From NCBI GenBank assembly GCA_964654855.1, contig CAZZJS010000003.1, positions 1 through 64,000 of the forward strand: a stretch of DNA of 64,000 nucleotides, read 5' to 3'. A program made the translations under genes and the position numbers. Below the pieces are notes generated by a model that saw nothing but the letters and a program-made list of their open reading frames with translations, had not been told where the DNA came from and did no database searches. Source of the DNA: JALZUV01 sp964654855. GTDB taxonomy: Bacteria > Pseudomonadota > Alphaproteobacteria > Rickettsiales > JALZUV01. Position 1 is the stretch's first letter. Every line of letters begins with the position of its first letter. Of the stretch, positions 23,218-32,485 are shown one piece after another.

Positions 23218-24030
23218 TTAGCTAAAATCTAACTGATTATAGAGTTCTAAGATTCCTGCGAAAGTAATGGGCAGGGTAATAAGCAGCGGGAAGATGAAAA
23301 TGGCTGCAATCAGATTAATGCCGATCAAGGCAACCAGAGTAGAGTAAAGCTTTGTGCCATGATTCTTTACGGTACGGTTGCTGGCTTCAATTGCATGCCA
23401 AAAATGGTAATTTTTCTCGACAACTAAAATTGGCGCAAAGGCCGAGCGGCTTAGCAAGATAACTCCCGGAATAATCAATAGAGAAAATGCGGCGAGGTGA
23501 ATGCTCGAAAAGGCGAGGCTAAAGAGAATGATGTTGCTCCAATTATCGCGATAGAAGTTTTTGACAGAACCAAACGAGAAGGGTAGCTGTCGCTGCAAAC
23601 GTTGGAGCAAAAAGATAAAGCCGCAAAGGAAGAATACAGCAGCAATGGCTATTAAGAAGATGGAAGGTAGGAGCGAGCCTTGTGCCGCGATGAGAATGAC
23701 AAAGCTGTAGCAAAGGGTTACGAGAATGGTGAGTCCAGAGACCATTCCTGCAACGAGATTATTGCTAAAGAAATCCCACCCGTAAGCAAAAATAGATGCG
23801 AAATTCAAATGTTCGACCATATTGGCCGCTTCATCGCTCACATAACCTTCGTCCATCTCACGGAAAAAACTATTGAGTTGAGGATGCAATCGCGCTGGCT
23901 GGGCTTGGGCTTCTTTTTCCTCCATAACGAGCGTATCAGGGGGAATCAAGCCTTTACGAATTTTACGAATAATCGTTACTAGATCGACTGGGCCATCTTG
24001 GTGAGTCTCGTATCTAATATAAAATCCCAT
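23218..24030 (-). CDS. Multi-pass membrane protein with GYF_2-like N-terminus
   Basis: 270 aa. The first 50 residues (FYIRYETHQDGPVDLVTIIRKIRKGLIPPDTLV) resemble the GYF_2 / DUF4339 domain that often precedes membrane regions. About five to six hydrophobic segments follow from residue 90 to 265. A conserved-looking SNRTVKNHG stretch follows the amphipathic AFAPILVVEKNYHFWHAIEA, a pattern seen in DUF975-like membrane proteins. Function is unknown. It starts 9 bases after pepA, so it is the last gene of the ppiD-trp-pepA run. Confidence 0.7.
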   Translation of the reverse strand: MGFYIRYETHQDGPVDLVTIIRKIRKGLIPPDTLVMEEKEAQAQPARLHPQLNSFFREMDEGYVSDEAANMVEHLNFASIFAYGWDFFSNNLVAGMVSGLTILVTLCYSFVILIAAQGSLLPSIFLIAIAAVFFLCGFIFLLQRLQRQLPFSFGSVKNFYRDNWSNIILFSLAFSSIHLAAFSLLIIPGVILLSRSAFAPILVVEKNYHFWHAIEASNRTVKNHGTKLYSTLVALIGINLIAAIFIFPLLITLPITFAGILELYNQLDFS

Positions 24031-24039
24031 TAGGTGACT

Positions 24040-25428
24040 TTACGCCTTGCCGTAGCGAGCTTCAAGTAAGGAATAGAGAATCCGCATGCCTTGTGCCTCG
24101 CCACCACGTGGGCGACCAGGGCGGTTGCGTGTGTTCCATGCCATCATGTCGATATGCATCCAGTTTTTAGTCTCGGTCACGAATTCCTTTAGGAATAAAG
24201 CGGCAGTAATTGCCCCTCCATACCCGCTGCTAGCAGCATGATCGATATCGGCGATATCGCTATTGAGCATATAGCGGTAGCCATCCCATAAAGGGAGTTG
24301 CCACATGATCTCATCGGTTAATTTCCCGTGTTTATTCACCTGCGCAGTAAGTTTTTCATCGGTGCTGAAAAAGGCAGGAACATCTGTGCCTGTCGCCACG
24401 CGTGCCGCACCGGTAAGGGTGGCTGCATCAATGAGGAGGTCAGGTTTCTCGGTATCTGCTTCAGCCAGCGCGTCGCATAAAATGAGGCGGCCTTCCGCAT
24501 CGGTATTGCTAATTTCTACCGTGATACCTTTGCGCGTTTTGATCACATCTTGTGGACGGTAGGCATTTGCGCTGATGCTATTTTCAACGAGCGGAAGAAG
24601 AACGCGTAAATTTACTTTTAAGTTCATTTTCATGATGAGACGTGCAAGCCCAAGCATAAAGCCAGCGCCACCCATATCTTTTTTCATCATGCCCATGCTT
24701 TTATCGCCTTTAATGTTCAGGCCGCCTGTATCGAAGCAAACGCCTTTACCAACAAGTGTGAGCTGAGGGTGTTTTTTATTACCCCAACGCATATCCAGTA
24801 AACGTGGTGGGTCATCGCAAGCACGACCAACCGCATGAATAGTCGGATAGTTGTTTTTGAGTAGATCTTCTCCTACAATTTCAGTGACTTTGGCTTTGCA
24901 CTCTTTACCAACCCTCTTAATTTCGGCAGCAAATTCACTTGGCCCCATATCACTGGTTGGAGCATTAATCAGATCGCGTGTGAGGCAGATAGACTCCACC
25001 ATTTCTTGCGCGAGAGTAGCGTCATCCTTTTTAGAAATAACAAGCTTTGGAAAGTTATTTGGTTTTTTCGTATAGTTATCATATTGATAGGTGCCGAGCT
25101 GCCAGCCAAGTAATGCATGATGTAGATCAATCTTTTTAACCGAGTCATCAATAAAGTAGCTATGCTGATCGGATAGTTTGGAAGGTAGGGTCGACCAGCT
25201 CCAAATATCATCTTTACCGCTTACTCCAATCAGAACGAGGGCGAGTGTGCCATCTTCTGCGGTGAGGAGAGAATATTTTCCTCGTTTAGCTGTAAAAGCA
25301 CGTGTTTTAAGTAAGTTTTTCTCACGTTTAGAACGAGTCTTGAGCCATTTATTATAGCTCTTTACCGTTACGGGAATAACAGGAATATCGGTTTTGCGTT
25401 TTGCACGCTGTGTAATAAAATTAAGCAT
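24040..25428 (-). CDS. Leucyl aminopeptidase family protein (M17)
   Basis: 462 aa. The two-metal site is visible: Lys and Asp in VGKGVCFDTGG, the Lys in KSMGMMKKDMGGAG and the signature NTDAEGRLIL. IDAATLTGA follows. It removes N-terminal residues from peptides in the cytoplasm. The N-terminal domain is short for PepA, closer to PepB-like or alphaproteobacterial forms, so I give no symbol. It lies 39 bases after trpC and probably shares that transcript, which is not a usual trp-operon partner. Confidence 0.9.
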   Translation of the reverse strand: MLNFITQRAKRKTDIPVIPVTVKSYNKWLKTRSKREKNLLKTRAFTAKRGKYSLLTAEDGTLALVLIGVSGKDDIWSWSTLPSKLSDQHSYFIDDSVKKIDLHHALLGWQLGTYQYDNYTKKPNNFPKLVISKKDDATLAQEMVESICLTRDLINAPTSDMGPSEFAAEIKRVGKECKAKVTEIVGEDLLKNNYPTIHAVGRACDDPPRLLDMRWGNKKHPQLTLVGKGVCFDTGGLNIKGDKSMGMMKKDMGGAGFMLGLARLIMKMNLKVNLRVLLPLVENSISANAYRPQDVIKTRKGITVEISNTDAEGRLILCDALAEADTEKPDLLIDAATLTGAARVATGTDVPAFFSTDEKLTAQVNKHGKLTDEIMWQLPLWDGYRYMLNSDIADIDHAASSGYGGAITAALFLKEFVTETKNWMHIDMMAWNTRNRPGRPRGGEAQGMRILYSLLEARYGKA

Positions 25429-25467
25429 ATGTCTATATAACTAAATATAGAGCGAAGCTCAATTTAT

Positions 25468-26268
25468 TTACCCATTTAAGAGCTTTAGAGTGGCACCTTC
25501 TACATCGTTTTCGCGCATTAAAGACTCACCTACTAAGAAGCCATAGGTTTTAGTTGCCTTCGTAACCTTTTTAATATCGGCATTGGTTTTAATACCGCTT
25601 TCACAAATAACGATTTTCTTTTTCTTGCGTAATTTAGGTGCCAGTTTGAGCGTGTTATCTAGCGAAACTTCAAACGTTTTGAGGTTACGGTTATTGATGC
25701 CGATTAAAGGGATGTTTGTTTTGAGTGCTTCGTCGGCTTCTGTTTCATTATGCACTTCAAGCAATACCGCCATTTTCAATTCTTCGGCTAAGGCTGCGAA
25801 CTGAATGATTTGTGAAGTCGTAAGAATAGATTTAATCAACAAAATAGCATCGGCACCAATGGCACAGCTTTCATAAATTTGGTAAGGATGAATGATGAAG
25901 TCCTTACGCAAGACAGGAAGTGAGGAAAACTCTTTCACTTTTTGAATATACTCATCCTTACCTTTAAAATAATTCACATCTGTGAGTACTGAAAGGCAAG
26001 TGGCACCCGCTTCTTGATAAGCTAAAGCGATGCTGGCAGGGTCAAAGCTCTCGCGAATGATTCCTTTGCTAGGAGAGGCTTTTTTTATCTCTGCAATAAG
26101 TGCTGTTTGCTTTTTATCGACAGCATTTTTAATGCGCCCAAGAAAGGGACGAGGAAAGCTATCATTTTCCCGAATTATGTTTTTAAGTTGCTCAAGTGGA
26201 AGCATTTCTCGACGTCGTTCGACGTGAATTTCTTTATCCTCGCAAATGCGCTTAAGAATATTATCCAT
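25468..26268 (-). CDS. trpC: Indole-3-glycerol phosphate synthase
   Basis: 266 aa single-domain TIM barrel without a TrpF fusion. The signature EIKKASPSKGIIRESFDP (catalytic Lys), VLRKDFIIHPYQIYES, LLEVHNETEADEAL, IGINNRNLKTFEV and ICESGIKT are all present. It closes the indole ring from carboxyphenylamino-deoxyribulose phosphate. The start overlaps the trpD stop by 8 bases. Confidence 0.97.
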   Translation of the reverse strand: MDNILKRICEDKEIHVERRREMLPLEQLKNIIRENDSFPRPFLGRIKNAVDKKQTALIAEIKKASPSKGIIRESFDPASIALAYQEAGATCLSVLTDVNYFKGKDEYIQKVKEFSSLPVLRKDFIIHPYQIYESCAIGADAILLIKSILTTSQIIQFAALAEELKMAVLLEVHNETEADEALKTNIPLIGINNRNLKTFEVSLDNTLKLAPKLRKKKKIVICESGIKTNADIKKVTKATKTYGFLVGESLMRENDVEGATLKLLNG

Positions 26269-27307
26269 GATTTTCCTGAGAATTTTTGTTCTGATTCGTA
26301 ATTTCGATTAGCTGATTAAGTACGTGACGGGCGCTACCATTGTCAATGGCTTCTGCAGAGAGTATCACACCCTCTGCTAGATTATTAGTCTTACCTGCAA
26401 TCACCAGTGATGCTGCGGTGTTGAGGCATACAATATCACGATAAGCGGACTTTTTACCGGCAAGCACTTGTTCTAATGCAGCAGCGTTTTCGGTAGCTTC
26501 ACCGCCTTTTAATTCTTCCATTTCGCACAATTCAAGTCCTGCATCGGATGGATGGATTTCGGTTAGTGTGATTTCATTATCTTTTAAAATAGCTGCTTTG
26601 GTTGGCCCTGTGAGACTGATTTCATCTAACCCGCCATGGCCATGTACCACCCATGCATGCTCGCAGCCAAGCTCGCGCAATACTTTTGCCAGAGGCTCGA
26701 TTAAGTCAGCGCTGTAAACTCCCATCAATTGCCGTTTTACGCCACCTGGGTTTGAGAGTGGGCCGAGCAAATTGAATAAGGTGCGCATCCCTAACTCTTG
26801 CCTGACGGGTGCAACATGGCGCATCGCTTTATGATAAGTCGGTGCCATTAAAAAACATAGATTACAGTCATGGAGGGCTTGTTGCATGACTTCCGCAGGT
26901 GCAGTGAGGTCAACATTCAACACGCGCATAATATCAGCCGAACCTGATTTGGAGGAGACGGAACGATTGCCATGTTTAACGACGGGCACACCACAGGCTG
27001 CTGCTACAATCGCAGTAGCAGTAGAGATATTATAGGTGCCAGTCGCATCGCCCCCCGTGCCGCATGTGTCGATGGCACCTTCAGGTGCATCAAAAGTGAG
27101 CGCATTATGGCGAATCGCTTTAGCTGCACCGATCATTTCAGAAACGGTTTCGCCGTTGATACGCATCGCAACGAGCAGGGCAGCCATTTGTGCTGGTGTT
27201 GCACCGCCGCTCATCATAATTTGAAAAGCGCGCAAGGCTTCTTCATCGGTCAAACTTTCGCCTGAGACTGTTTTTTCGATAAAGTCTTTAAAAGGGATAC
27301 CGCTCAT
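26261..27307 (-). CDS. trpD: Anthranilate phosphoribosyltransferase
   Basis: 348 aa. It joins anthranilate and PRPP. Key motifs are DTCGTGGDATGTYNISTATAIVAAACGVPVVKHGNRSVSS (PRPP loop), NLCFLMAPTYHKAMRHV (anthranilate site) and FNLLGPLSNPGGVKRQLMGVY. It is a stand-alone enzyme, not fused to TrpG, and overlaps trpG by 4 bases. Confidence 0.97.
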   Translation of the reverse strand: MSGIPFKDFIEKTVSGESLTDEEALRAFQIMMSGGATPAQMAALLVAMRINGETVSEMIGAAKAIRHNALTFDAPEGAIDTCGTGGDATGTYNISTATAIVAAACGVPVVKHGNRSVSSKSGSADIMRVLNVDLTAPAEVMQQALHDCNLCFLMAPTYHKAMRHVAPVRQELGMRTLFNLLGPLSNPGGVKRQLMGVYSADLIEPLAKVLRELGCEHAWVVHGHGGLDEISLTGPTKAAILKDNEITLTEIHPSDAGLELCEMEELKGGEATENAAALEQVLAGKKSAYRDIVCLNTAASLVIAGKTNNLAEGVILSAEAIDNGSARHVLNQLIEITNQNKNSQENHG

Positions 27308-27888
27308 GCTTTTACCTTTTTCAAAAAATTATCTAAAAGCTCATGCCCTTGTTGAGAGGCGATACTCTCTGGGTGGAACTGGACACCGTGGAAAGGTAGT
27401 GTACGATGTTGTAGCCCCATAATGATGCCATCTTCGATTTCAGCAGTAATTTCTAGCATGTCCGGTAGGCTTTCGCGTTCCACAATGAGTGAATGATAAC
27501 GCGTGACTTCCAGTGGGTTTTTTAACCCTTCAAAAAGCCCGATATTTGTATGCTTAACGGGGCTGGTTTTCCCATGCATGGGTTTGGTGCGGATGATTTT
27601 TCCGCCGAATGCTTGGCCGATGGATTGATGGCCAAGGCATACACCTAGCAAAGGTATTGGCGTTGCAAGTGTTGCATTTTCTGTAATGACATCCAAGCAC
27701 ATGCCGGCATTATCAGGGTTGCTGGGGCCAGGGGAGATGACGATACCGTGCGGCTTGCTGGCAAGCACTTTAGTCGCGCTCATTGCATCATTGCGGATGA
27801 CATCAACCTCTGCACCCAATTCCGCAAAATAATGCAAAAGATTGTAAGTGAAGCTATCGTAATTATCGATGAGGAGGAGTTTGGTCAT
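27304..27888 (-). CDS. trpG: Anthranilate synthase glutaminase component
   Basis: 194 aa class I glutamine amidotransferase. The nucleophile Cys is in PLLGVCLGHQSIGQAFGG and the His-Glu pair is in GVQFHPESIAS near residue 170. It supplies ammonia to TrpE. It overlaps both neighbours by 4 bases. The same subunit may serve p-aminobenzoate synthase (PabA), because no separate pabA is seen here. Confidence 0.96.
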   Translation of the reverse strand: MTKLLLIDNYDSFTYNLLHYFAELGAEVDVIRNDAMSATKVLASKPHGIVISPGPSNPDNAGMCLDVITENATLATPIPLLGVCLGHQSIGQAFGGKIIRTKPMHGKTSPVKHTNIGLFEGLKNPLEVTRYHSLIVERESLPDMLEITAEIEDGIIMGLQHRTLPFHGVQFHPESIASQQGHELLDNFLKKVKA

Positions 27889-29309
27889 GATTTTACCTCA
27901 AAATGCGGCGTGAGCTCGGCAGCGCGCATCAGGGCGCGGGCTTTATTACACACTTCATCATATTCAGCTTTGGGTTTGGAATCGGCGACGACGCCTGCAC
28001 CGGCTTGTAAATGCAATTTACCTTCTTTGATGAGCGCAGTACGAAGCGTGATACAGCTATCCATTTCACCTTGGGTAGAAAAATAGCCAACGCAGCCGCC
28101 ATAGAACCCGCGGCGTTGCGGTTCCAATTCATCGAGAATTTGCATGGCGCGAATTTTAGGGGCACCTGTGACAGTACCGGCTGGGAAGCCCGCCATGAGC
28201 GCTTGCATAGAGGTTTTATTTTCGTCCAATTCGCCCATCACATTGGAAACAATATGCATCACATGGCTATAGCGTTCAACTAGCATCCGCTCTGTGACTT
28301 GAACCGTACCGCCTTTTGTCACGCGGCCTACATCGTTGCGCCCTAAATCCAGTAGCATCAAATGCTCGGCCATTTCTTTCGTATCATTTAGCAGCTCTTG
28401 TTCGAGTGCCATATCTTCTGCTTCAGTTGCACCGCGTTTGCGCGTTCCTGCAATCGGACGAATGGTCACCTGACCTTCACGCACGCGCACCAAAATTTCA
28501 GGACTGGCACCGATAATCGTTGCTTCATCTAGTTTCAGATAGAACATGTAAGGCGAGGGGTTCAGGTGCCTTAACGCGCGATAAAAAGCGAGCGGCTGAT
28601 GAGTGAATTCTGTCGTAAAGCGCATAGAAGGGACGATCTGGAAAACTTCGCCCGCGCTAATATGTTCTTTTGCTTCATCTACCACGCCCATGTATTCTTC
28701 GCGCGTCATGTTTGTTTCGTAATGAAGCTCGTTAGTAGGGCTGTTACTATCAACAGGCGGCAGTGGTTGAGTGGATTTGAGCTGTTCAGCCATGGTAGTG
28801 AGGCGAGTTTCTCCCGCCTCTGTATCTGCATCCCATACCGGCGTGGCGAGAGTGAGCGTGTCGTTCGCATTATCAAAAACCAGCATCATTCGCGGACGCA
28901 TAAAGCAGCCATCGGGCAGGCCGGTTGGTCCTTCTTTATCGGAAGGTAGATCTTCTACTTCACGCACCATTTCATAGCCCATCATGCCGATGAGTCCGGC
29001 GACCACCGGCGGCAGATTATCTGGGATATCCATCTGATGTTCGGCGATGATTTTCTCGAGCGACTCTAGCGGTTTACCGTCGCACGGCGTGATCGTACCG
29101 TTGGTTTGAATCTCTGCTTTGCCATCTTTACAATGCCAAATCAGGTCAGGGTCGAGAGCGATAATACTGTAGCGCCCACGTGTGGCACCGCCTGTGACGG
29201 ATTCCAGCAAGAAGGCGTATGGCTGACCACTCAACAATTGATGGAATATGCTAACGGCTGAAAGGCCATCCGCTACCAGTTGACGCGTAAGGAGTTTTGG
29301 TTGGCTCAT
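27885..29309 (-). CDS. trpE: Anthranilate synthase component I
   Basis: 474 aa. It converts chorismate to anthranilate. The N-terminal AFLLESVTGG contains the LLES motif of Trp feedback binding. The C-terminal chorismate domain has FQIVPSMRF, GASPEILVRV, RPIAGTRKRG, LLDLGRNDVGRV and FPAGTVTGAPKIRAMQIL. Its start shares a base with the ppiD stop. No leader peptide or Trp attenuator is visible, since the gene sits directly behind ppiD. Confidence 0.97.
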   Translation of the reverse strand: MSQPKLLTRQLVADGLSAVSIFHQLLSGQPYAFLLESVTGGATRGRYSIIALDPDLIWHCKDGKAEIQTNGTITPCDGKPLESLEKIIAEHQMDIPDNLPPVVAGLIGMMGYEMVREVEDLPSDKEGPTGLPDGCFMRPRMMLVFDNANDTLTLATPVWDADTEAGETRLTTMAEQLKSTQPLPPVDSNSPTNELHYETNMTREEYMGVVDEAKEHISAGEVFQIVPSMRFTTEFTHQPLAFYRALRHLNPSPYMFYLKLDEATIIGASPEILVRVREGQVTIRPIAGTRKRGATEAEDMALEQELLNDTKEMAEHLMLLDLGRNDVGRVTKGGTVQVTERMLVERYSHVMHIVSNVMGELDENKTSMQALMAGFPAGTVTGAPKIRAMQILDELEPQRRGFYGGCVGYFSTQGEMDSCITLRTALIKEGKLHLQAGAGVVADSKPKAEYDEVCNKARALMRAAELTPHFEVKS

Positions 29310-31231
29310 TAGCGCGGTGAAAGCTGTGCAATAGCGCGTTCGTTCACTTCTACCGGATATTTACGCGCTAGATGTTGCAAATAAAGTGAAAGCATATCTT
29401 CACCATATTGTTTGTTCAGCTCTGCGATAATCTTCTCTACTTCGCTTTCGGCTTTGGCGTTGCCCGTCGCATTTTCGGAAAGTGTTTCGATGTGATTTAC
29501 TTTTGCCAGCACATAGTTGCCTTTTTGACTATCAATCACATAGGCATCCGTCACTTCGCCAACAGGCTTAGTGAAGATGTCTTGGCGTAATCCTTGCGGA
29601 AGTTCCGTAAACGCATTGCTTACGTGAGTTGGTAGGTCGCCTGTGCGCTTGAGTTTGTTGCCTTTTAGCGGACGAAAGAGATCGCTCTTTAACTTGCCAT
29701 TATCTTTTGCGACGGCAGCTGCCAGTGTCATCGATTTTTCGCGTTGCGCATCGCGTAGCTGCTTTGCTTTCCAGGCGGTTTCGACCTTATTGCCAAGGTC
29801 AGCAATGGCTGGAATATAAGAATCTTTAATATCACCAATCGCCACCAGCACATAATCACCATTGCTGCTATCTACCAGTGAACTATCGGTTTCATCCTGA
29901 AGCTTAAAGCCTTCAGGTAGTAAACCCGATGCGTGGTTTGGTAACGTTACACGTTTGCCTTCAGGGCTTAACCCTTTTGCGTTCACCCAATTGCTCATTT
30001 GTGATTCTAAGCCTAGCTCTTTTGCTGTTTCATCCAGTGGAATGTTTGCGGCAAGGCTATCTTCGATTTCTACCGTGATATCATAAATTTTATCTTCTAA
30101 TTCAGTGGCGAACCATTCTTTATAAAGTTGATCACGTACCGACTCAAAGCTTTTAGTTTTTTCGGCAATGATATTTTCTACGCGGAAGATGTGCCAACCG
30201 AAATCGGTTTGGATGGGGGCTGTGGATTCGCTTGGCTTGAGTTCTATGATTGCATCGCGCGCTTCAGCCGGTAGGCCATCATTGCTGACTATACCAAGTG
30301 ATAGCAACTCGTTAGTTGGCTCATGCTCTTGAATCACTTCAGCAAAGCTTTTGCCTTGGCGTAGTAGCGCGAGGGCTTTTTGCGCTTCCTCTTCATTATC
30401 ATAAAGAAGTTGGCTGACTTCGCGTTGCTCTGGCGTGATGAACTCTTCTTTTTTATCATCATAAAGCTGCTGCAATACTTCATCATCGGCGCTTAAGCTT
30501 TTCGCAACTTCGTCCTTATTCAGTGTTACCCAAGCAAGTTTACGATACTCTGGAACGCGGAATTGTTCACCGTAAGCTTGATGGTAGTCTCCTAACGCAC
30601 GTTCATCAGGCTCAGGTAAATCACTTTTATTCACCTTTGGTGTAAAACGATAGAAAATTACATCGCGTTTTTCGTTACGCAAGCGGTAGAGTAATCGTGC
30701 CGTATCGGTAAGGTCTGGCACATAGGTGCTGAAATTTTGTAGGAGCAGTTTGCTCAAGGTTTCTTTATTGAGCGAATCGATGTAACGCTCTTCTGTAATA
30801 CCAGCTTGGCGTAGAGCTTGCTGGAAACTGTCTTTGCTAAATTGCCCGCCAATTTGGAAGGCTGCCGTATCGCGCATAGATTTAAGAATTTCTGATTCTG
30901 GAATTTTTAAACCTAAAGATTCCGCCTCAAGCTGAACAAGAAGACCTGTTTGCAGATCATTAATCACTTGTTGGCCAATGCCAAGGCGGTTTGCCAATTC
31001 AGGAGTGAAGTTGCCGCCCATTACTTGACGCAATGCGCTGTAGCGCATGGTTAATTCATCGCGATATTCCTGTAGAGAAATTTCCTTATCGCCCGCTTTC
31101 ATGGCATATCCGCCGCTTACGCCGCCACGGAACATATCGCCCACGCCCCAAAGCGCAAAACTGGCCGCAATCGCTGCCAGAATAATTTTCATCACAAAGC
31201 TGCCGGAGGAATTTTGTATAGATCTCATCAT
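29309..31231 (-). CDS. ppiD: PpiD/SurA-like peptidyl-prolyl isomerase, membrane-anchored
   Basis: 640 aa. One N-terminal membrane helix (about 13-35) anchors a SurA_N-like chaperone region (about 40-160). A parvulin domain follows (about 268-360; TPEQREVSQLLYDNEEEAQKAL ... GWHIFRVENI), then a long C-terminal domain with a second parvulin-like pattern. It assists folding of exported proteins in the periplasm. The gene is fused transcriptionally to trpEGDC in many alphaproteobacteria, as here (one-base overlap with trpE). Confidence 0.9.
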   Translation of the reverse strand: MMRSIQNSSGSFVMKIILAAIAASFALWGVGDMFRGGVSGGYAMKAGDKEISLQEYRDELTMRYSALRQVMGGNFTPELANRLGIGQQVINDLQTGLLVQLEAESLGLKIPESEILKSMRDTAAFQIGGQFSKDSFQQALRQAGITEERYIDSLNKETLSKLLLQNFSTYVPDLTDTARLLYRLRNEKRDVIFYRFTPKVNKSDLPEPDERALGDYHQAYGEQFRVPEYRKLAWVTLNKDEVAKSLSADDEVLQQLYDDKKEEFITPEQREVSQLLYDNEEEAQKALALLRQGKSFAEVIQEHEPTNELLSLGIVSNDGLPAEARDAIIELKPSESTAPIQTDFGWHIFRVENIIAEKTKSFESVRDQLYKEWFATELEDKIYDITVEIEDSLAANIPLDETAKELGLESQMSNWVNAKGLSPEGKRVTLPNHASGLLPEGFKLQDETDSSLVDSSNGDYVLVAIGDIKDSYIPAIADLGNKVETAWKAKQLRDAQREKSMTLAAAVAKDNGKLKSDLFRPLKGNKLKRTGDLPTHVSNAFTELPQGLRQDIFTKPVGEVTDAYVIDSQKGNYVLAKVNHIETLSENATGNAKAESEVEKIIAELNKQYGEDMLSLYLQHLARKYPVEVNERAIAQLSPR

Positions 31232-31240
31232 AATGCGCTG

Positions 31241-31269
31241 TTTGTAGTGGAAGGGGAGTTAGATGAAAA
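31241..31269 (-). promoter_or_regulatory. Possible promoter of the ppiD-trp operon
   Basis: On the minus strand TTTTCA (31269-31264), a 17-base spacer and TACAAA (31246-31241) lie 9 to 12 bases before the two possible ATG codons of ppiD. The leader would be only a few bases long. Confidence 0.4.
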
Positions 31270-31335
31270 GGGTAAATTGCGACTGGAACTCATGGAAATG
31301 ATGTGTTAGAAGCCACGAAACAAGAGAGTAGATAG

Positions 31336-32067
31336 ATGCGTAAGACCGTTATTGGTAACTGGAAAATGCATGGTACGTTAGCGAGTGCCGCCTCTCTGGC
31401 CTCCGAAATTTCTTATTATGTGAGTGAAACAGAGTTGAAGCAGACGAAAGTTGTGCTTTGTCCTCCTTCTTTACACCTTTCCGAAGTGTTAGAACATACG
31501 GTGGGAACGCCAATCTCTGTCGGTGGGCAAGATTGTAGTGCTGCAGAAGGAGGCGCTTATACAGGTGATATAAGTGCGTCAATGCTTGCAAATATTGGTT
31601 CGAAATATGTCATTCTTGGTCATTCAGAGCGCCGTGCAGGCTATAGCGAAGAAGATGCTTTTGTTGCGGCGAAAGCAAAAGCGGCCAAAGAGGCAGGCTT
31701 GATTCCTGTTATTTGTATTGGCGAAACATTGGAACAACGCGAAAGTGGCGAATTTGAATTTGTGCTGGCAGCGCAAGTGAAGGGCTCAGTGCCAGAAGGA
31801 TTTGGTGCTTCTGATTTTCTACTGGCTTATGAGCCTGTATGGGCGATTGGTACGGGTAAAGTGGCGGACGTGGATACGATTCGTGCGACGCATGCATTAG
31901 TGGCAAGTCATTTGCCAAAAGGAACGGCAATTCTCTATGGTGGTTCGGTTAAACCAGAGAATGCCGAAGAAATTATGAAAATTGAACATGTGGATGGTGT
32001 ATTAGTGGGTGGAGCAAGCTTGAAATCGGAAAGCTTTATCGCCATTATCGCTGCAGCAGAGAAATAA
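31336..32067 (+). CDS. tpiA: Triosephosphate isomerase
   Basis: 243 aa. The active-site residues are visible: Asn and Lys in GNWKMHG, His in VILGHSERR, Glu in LAYEPVWAIGTGK, with ILYGGSVKPENA and VLVGGASL forming the phosphate loop. It interconverts dihydroxyacetone phosphate and glyceraldehyde 3-phosphate. It heads tpiA-secG-pyrG, a conserved alphaproteobacterial order, and is divergent from ppiD. Confidence 0.97.
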   Translation: MRKTVIGNWKMHGTLASAASLASEISYYVSETELKQTKVVLCPPSLHLSEVLEHTVGTPISVGGQDCSAAEGGAYTGDISASMLANIGSKYVILGHSERRAGYSEEDAFVAAKAKAAKEAGLIPVICIGETLEQRESGEFEFVLAAQVKGSVPEGFGASDFLLAYEPVWAIGTGKVADVDTIRATHALVASHLPKGTAILYGGSVKPENAEEIMKIEHVDGVLVGGASLKSESFIAIIAAAEK

Positions 32068-32077
32068 AGGGTAAGTA

Positions 32078-32485
32078 ATGTATCTAGTTTTATTGGTTAT
32101 ACATGTGATTGTGACATTAGCATTGATTGCGATCATCTTAATTCAACGTAGCGAAAGCGATGGTCTAGGCGGTCTTGGTGGCGGTGGTGGCGGTGGTGGC
32201 TTCATGACTAGCCGTGCGCAGGCGAGTTTGCTTACACGTACGACGGCAATTTTGGCGACGATCTTTATCCTTAACAGTTTAGCGCTTAGCTGGTTGACCC
32301 AGCAAGATGTACGTGATCGTTCTTTCTCAGATAAATTGGTTGAAGAGCAAGCGGCGCCTGTTTCGGTTCCTATTCCGGCGGATGTGACGGAAACAGTAGA
32401 AAAAGCTAAAGAAATGATGAAAGAGGCGGCTGAAGACGTTCCTGCTGCTCCAGTAGTGCCGATGGAGGTTCCAAAACCAGAATGA
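32078..32485 (+). CDS. secG: Preprotein translocase subunit SecG
   Basis: 135 aa. Two membrane segments (about 2-20 and 55-73) flank the family signature IQRSESDGLGGLGGGGG...FMTSRAQASLLTRTTAILA. The glycine run is unusually long (eight Gly in a row). A C-terminal acidic and Pro/Val-rich tail of about 45 residues extends beyond the E. coli length. SecG assists the SecYEG channel. Its stop overlaps pyrG by 4 bases. Confidence 0.95.
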   Translation: MYLVLLVIHVIVTLALIAIILIQRSESDGLGGLGGGGGGGGFMTSRAQASLLTRTTAILATIFILNSLALSWLTQQDVRDRSFSDKLVEEQAAPVSVPIPADVTETVEKAKEMMKEAAEDVPAAPVVPMEVPKPE

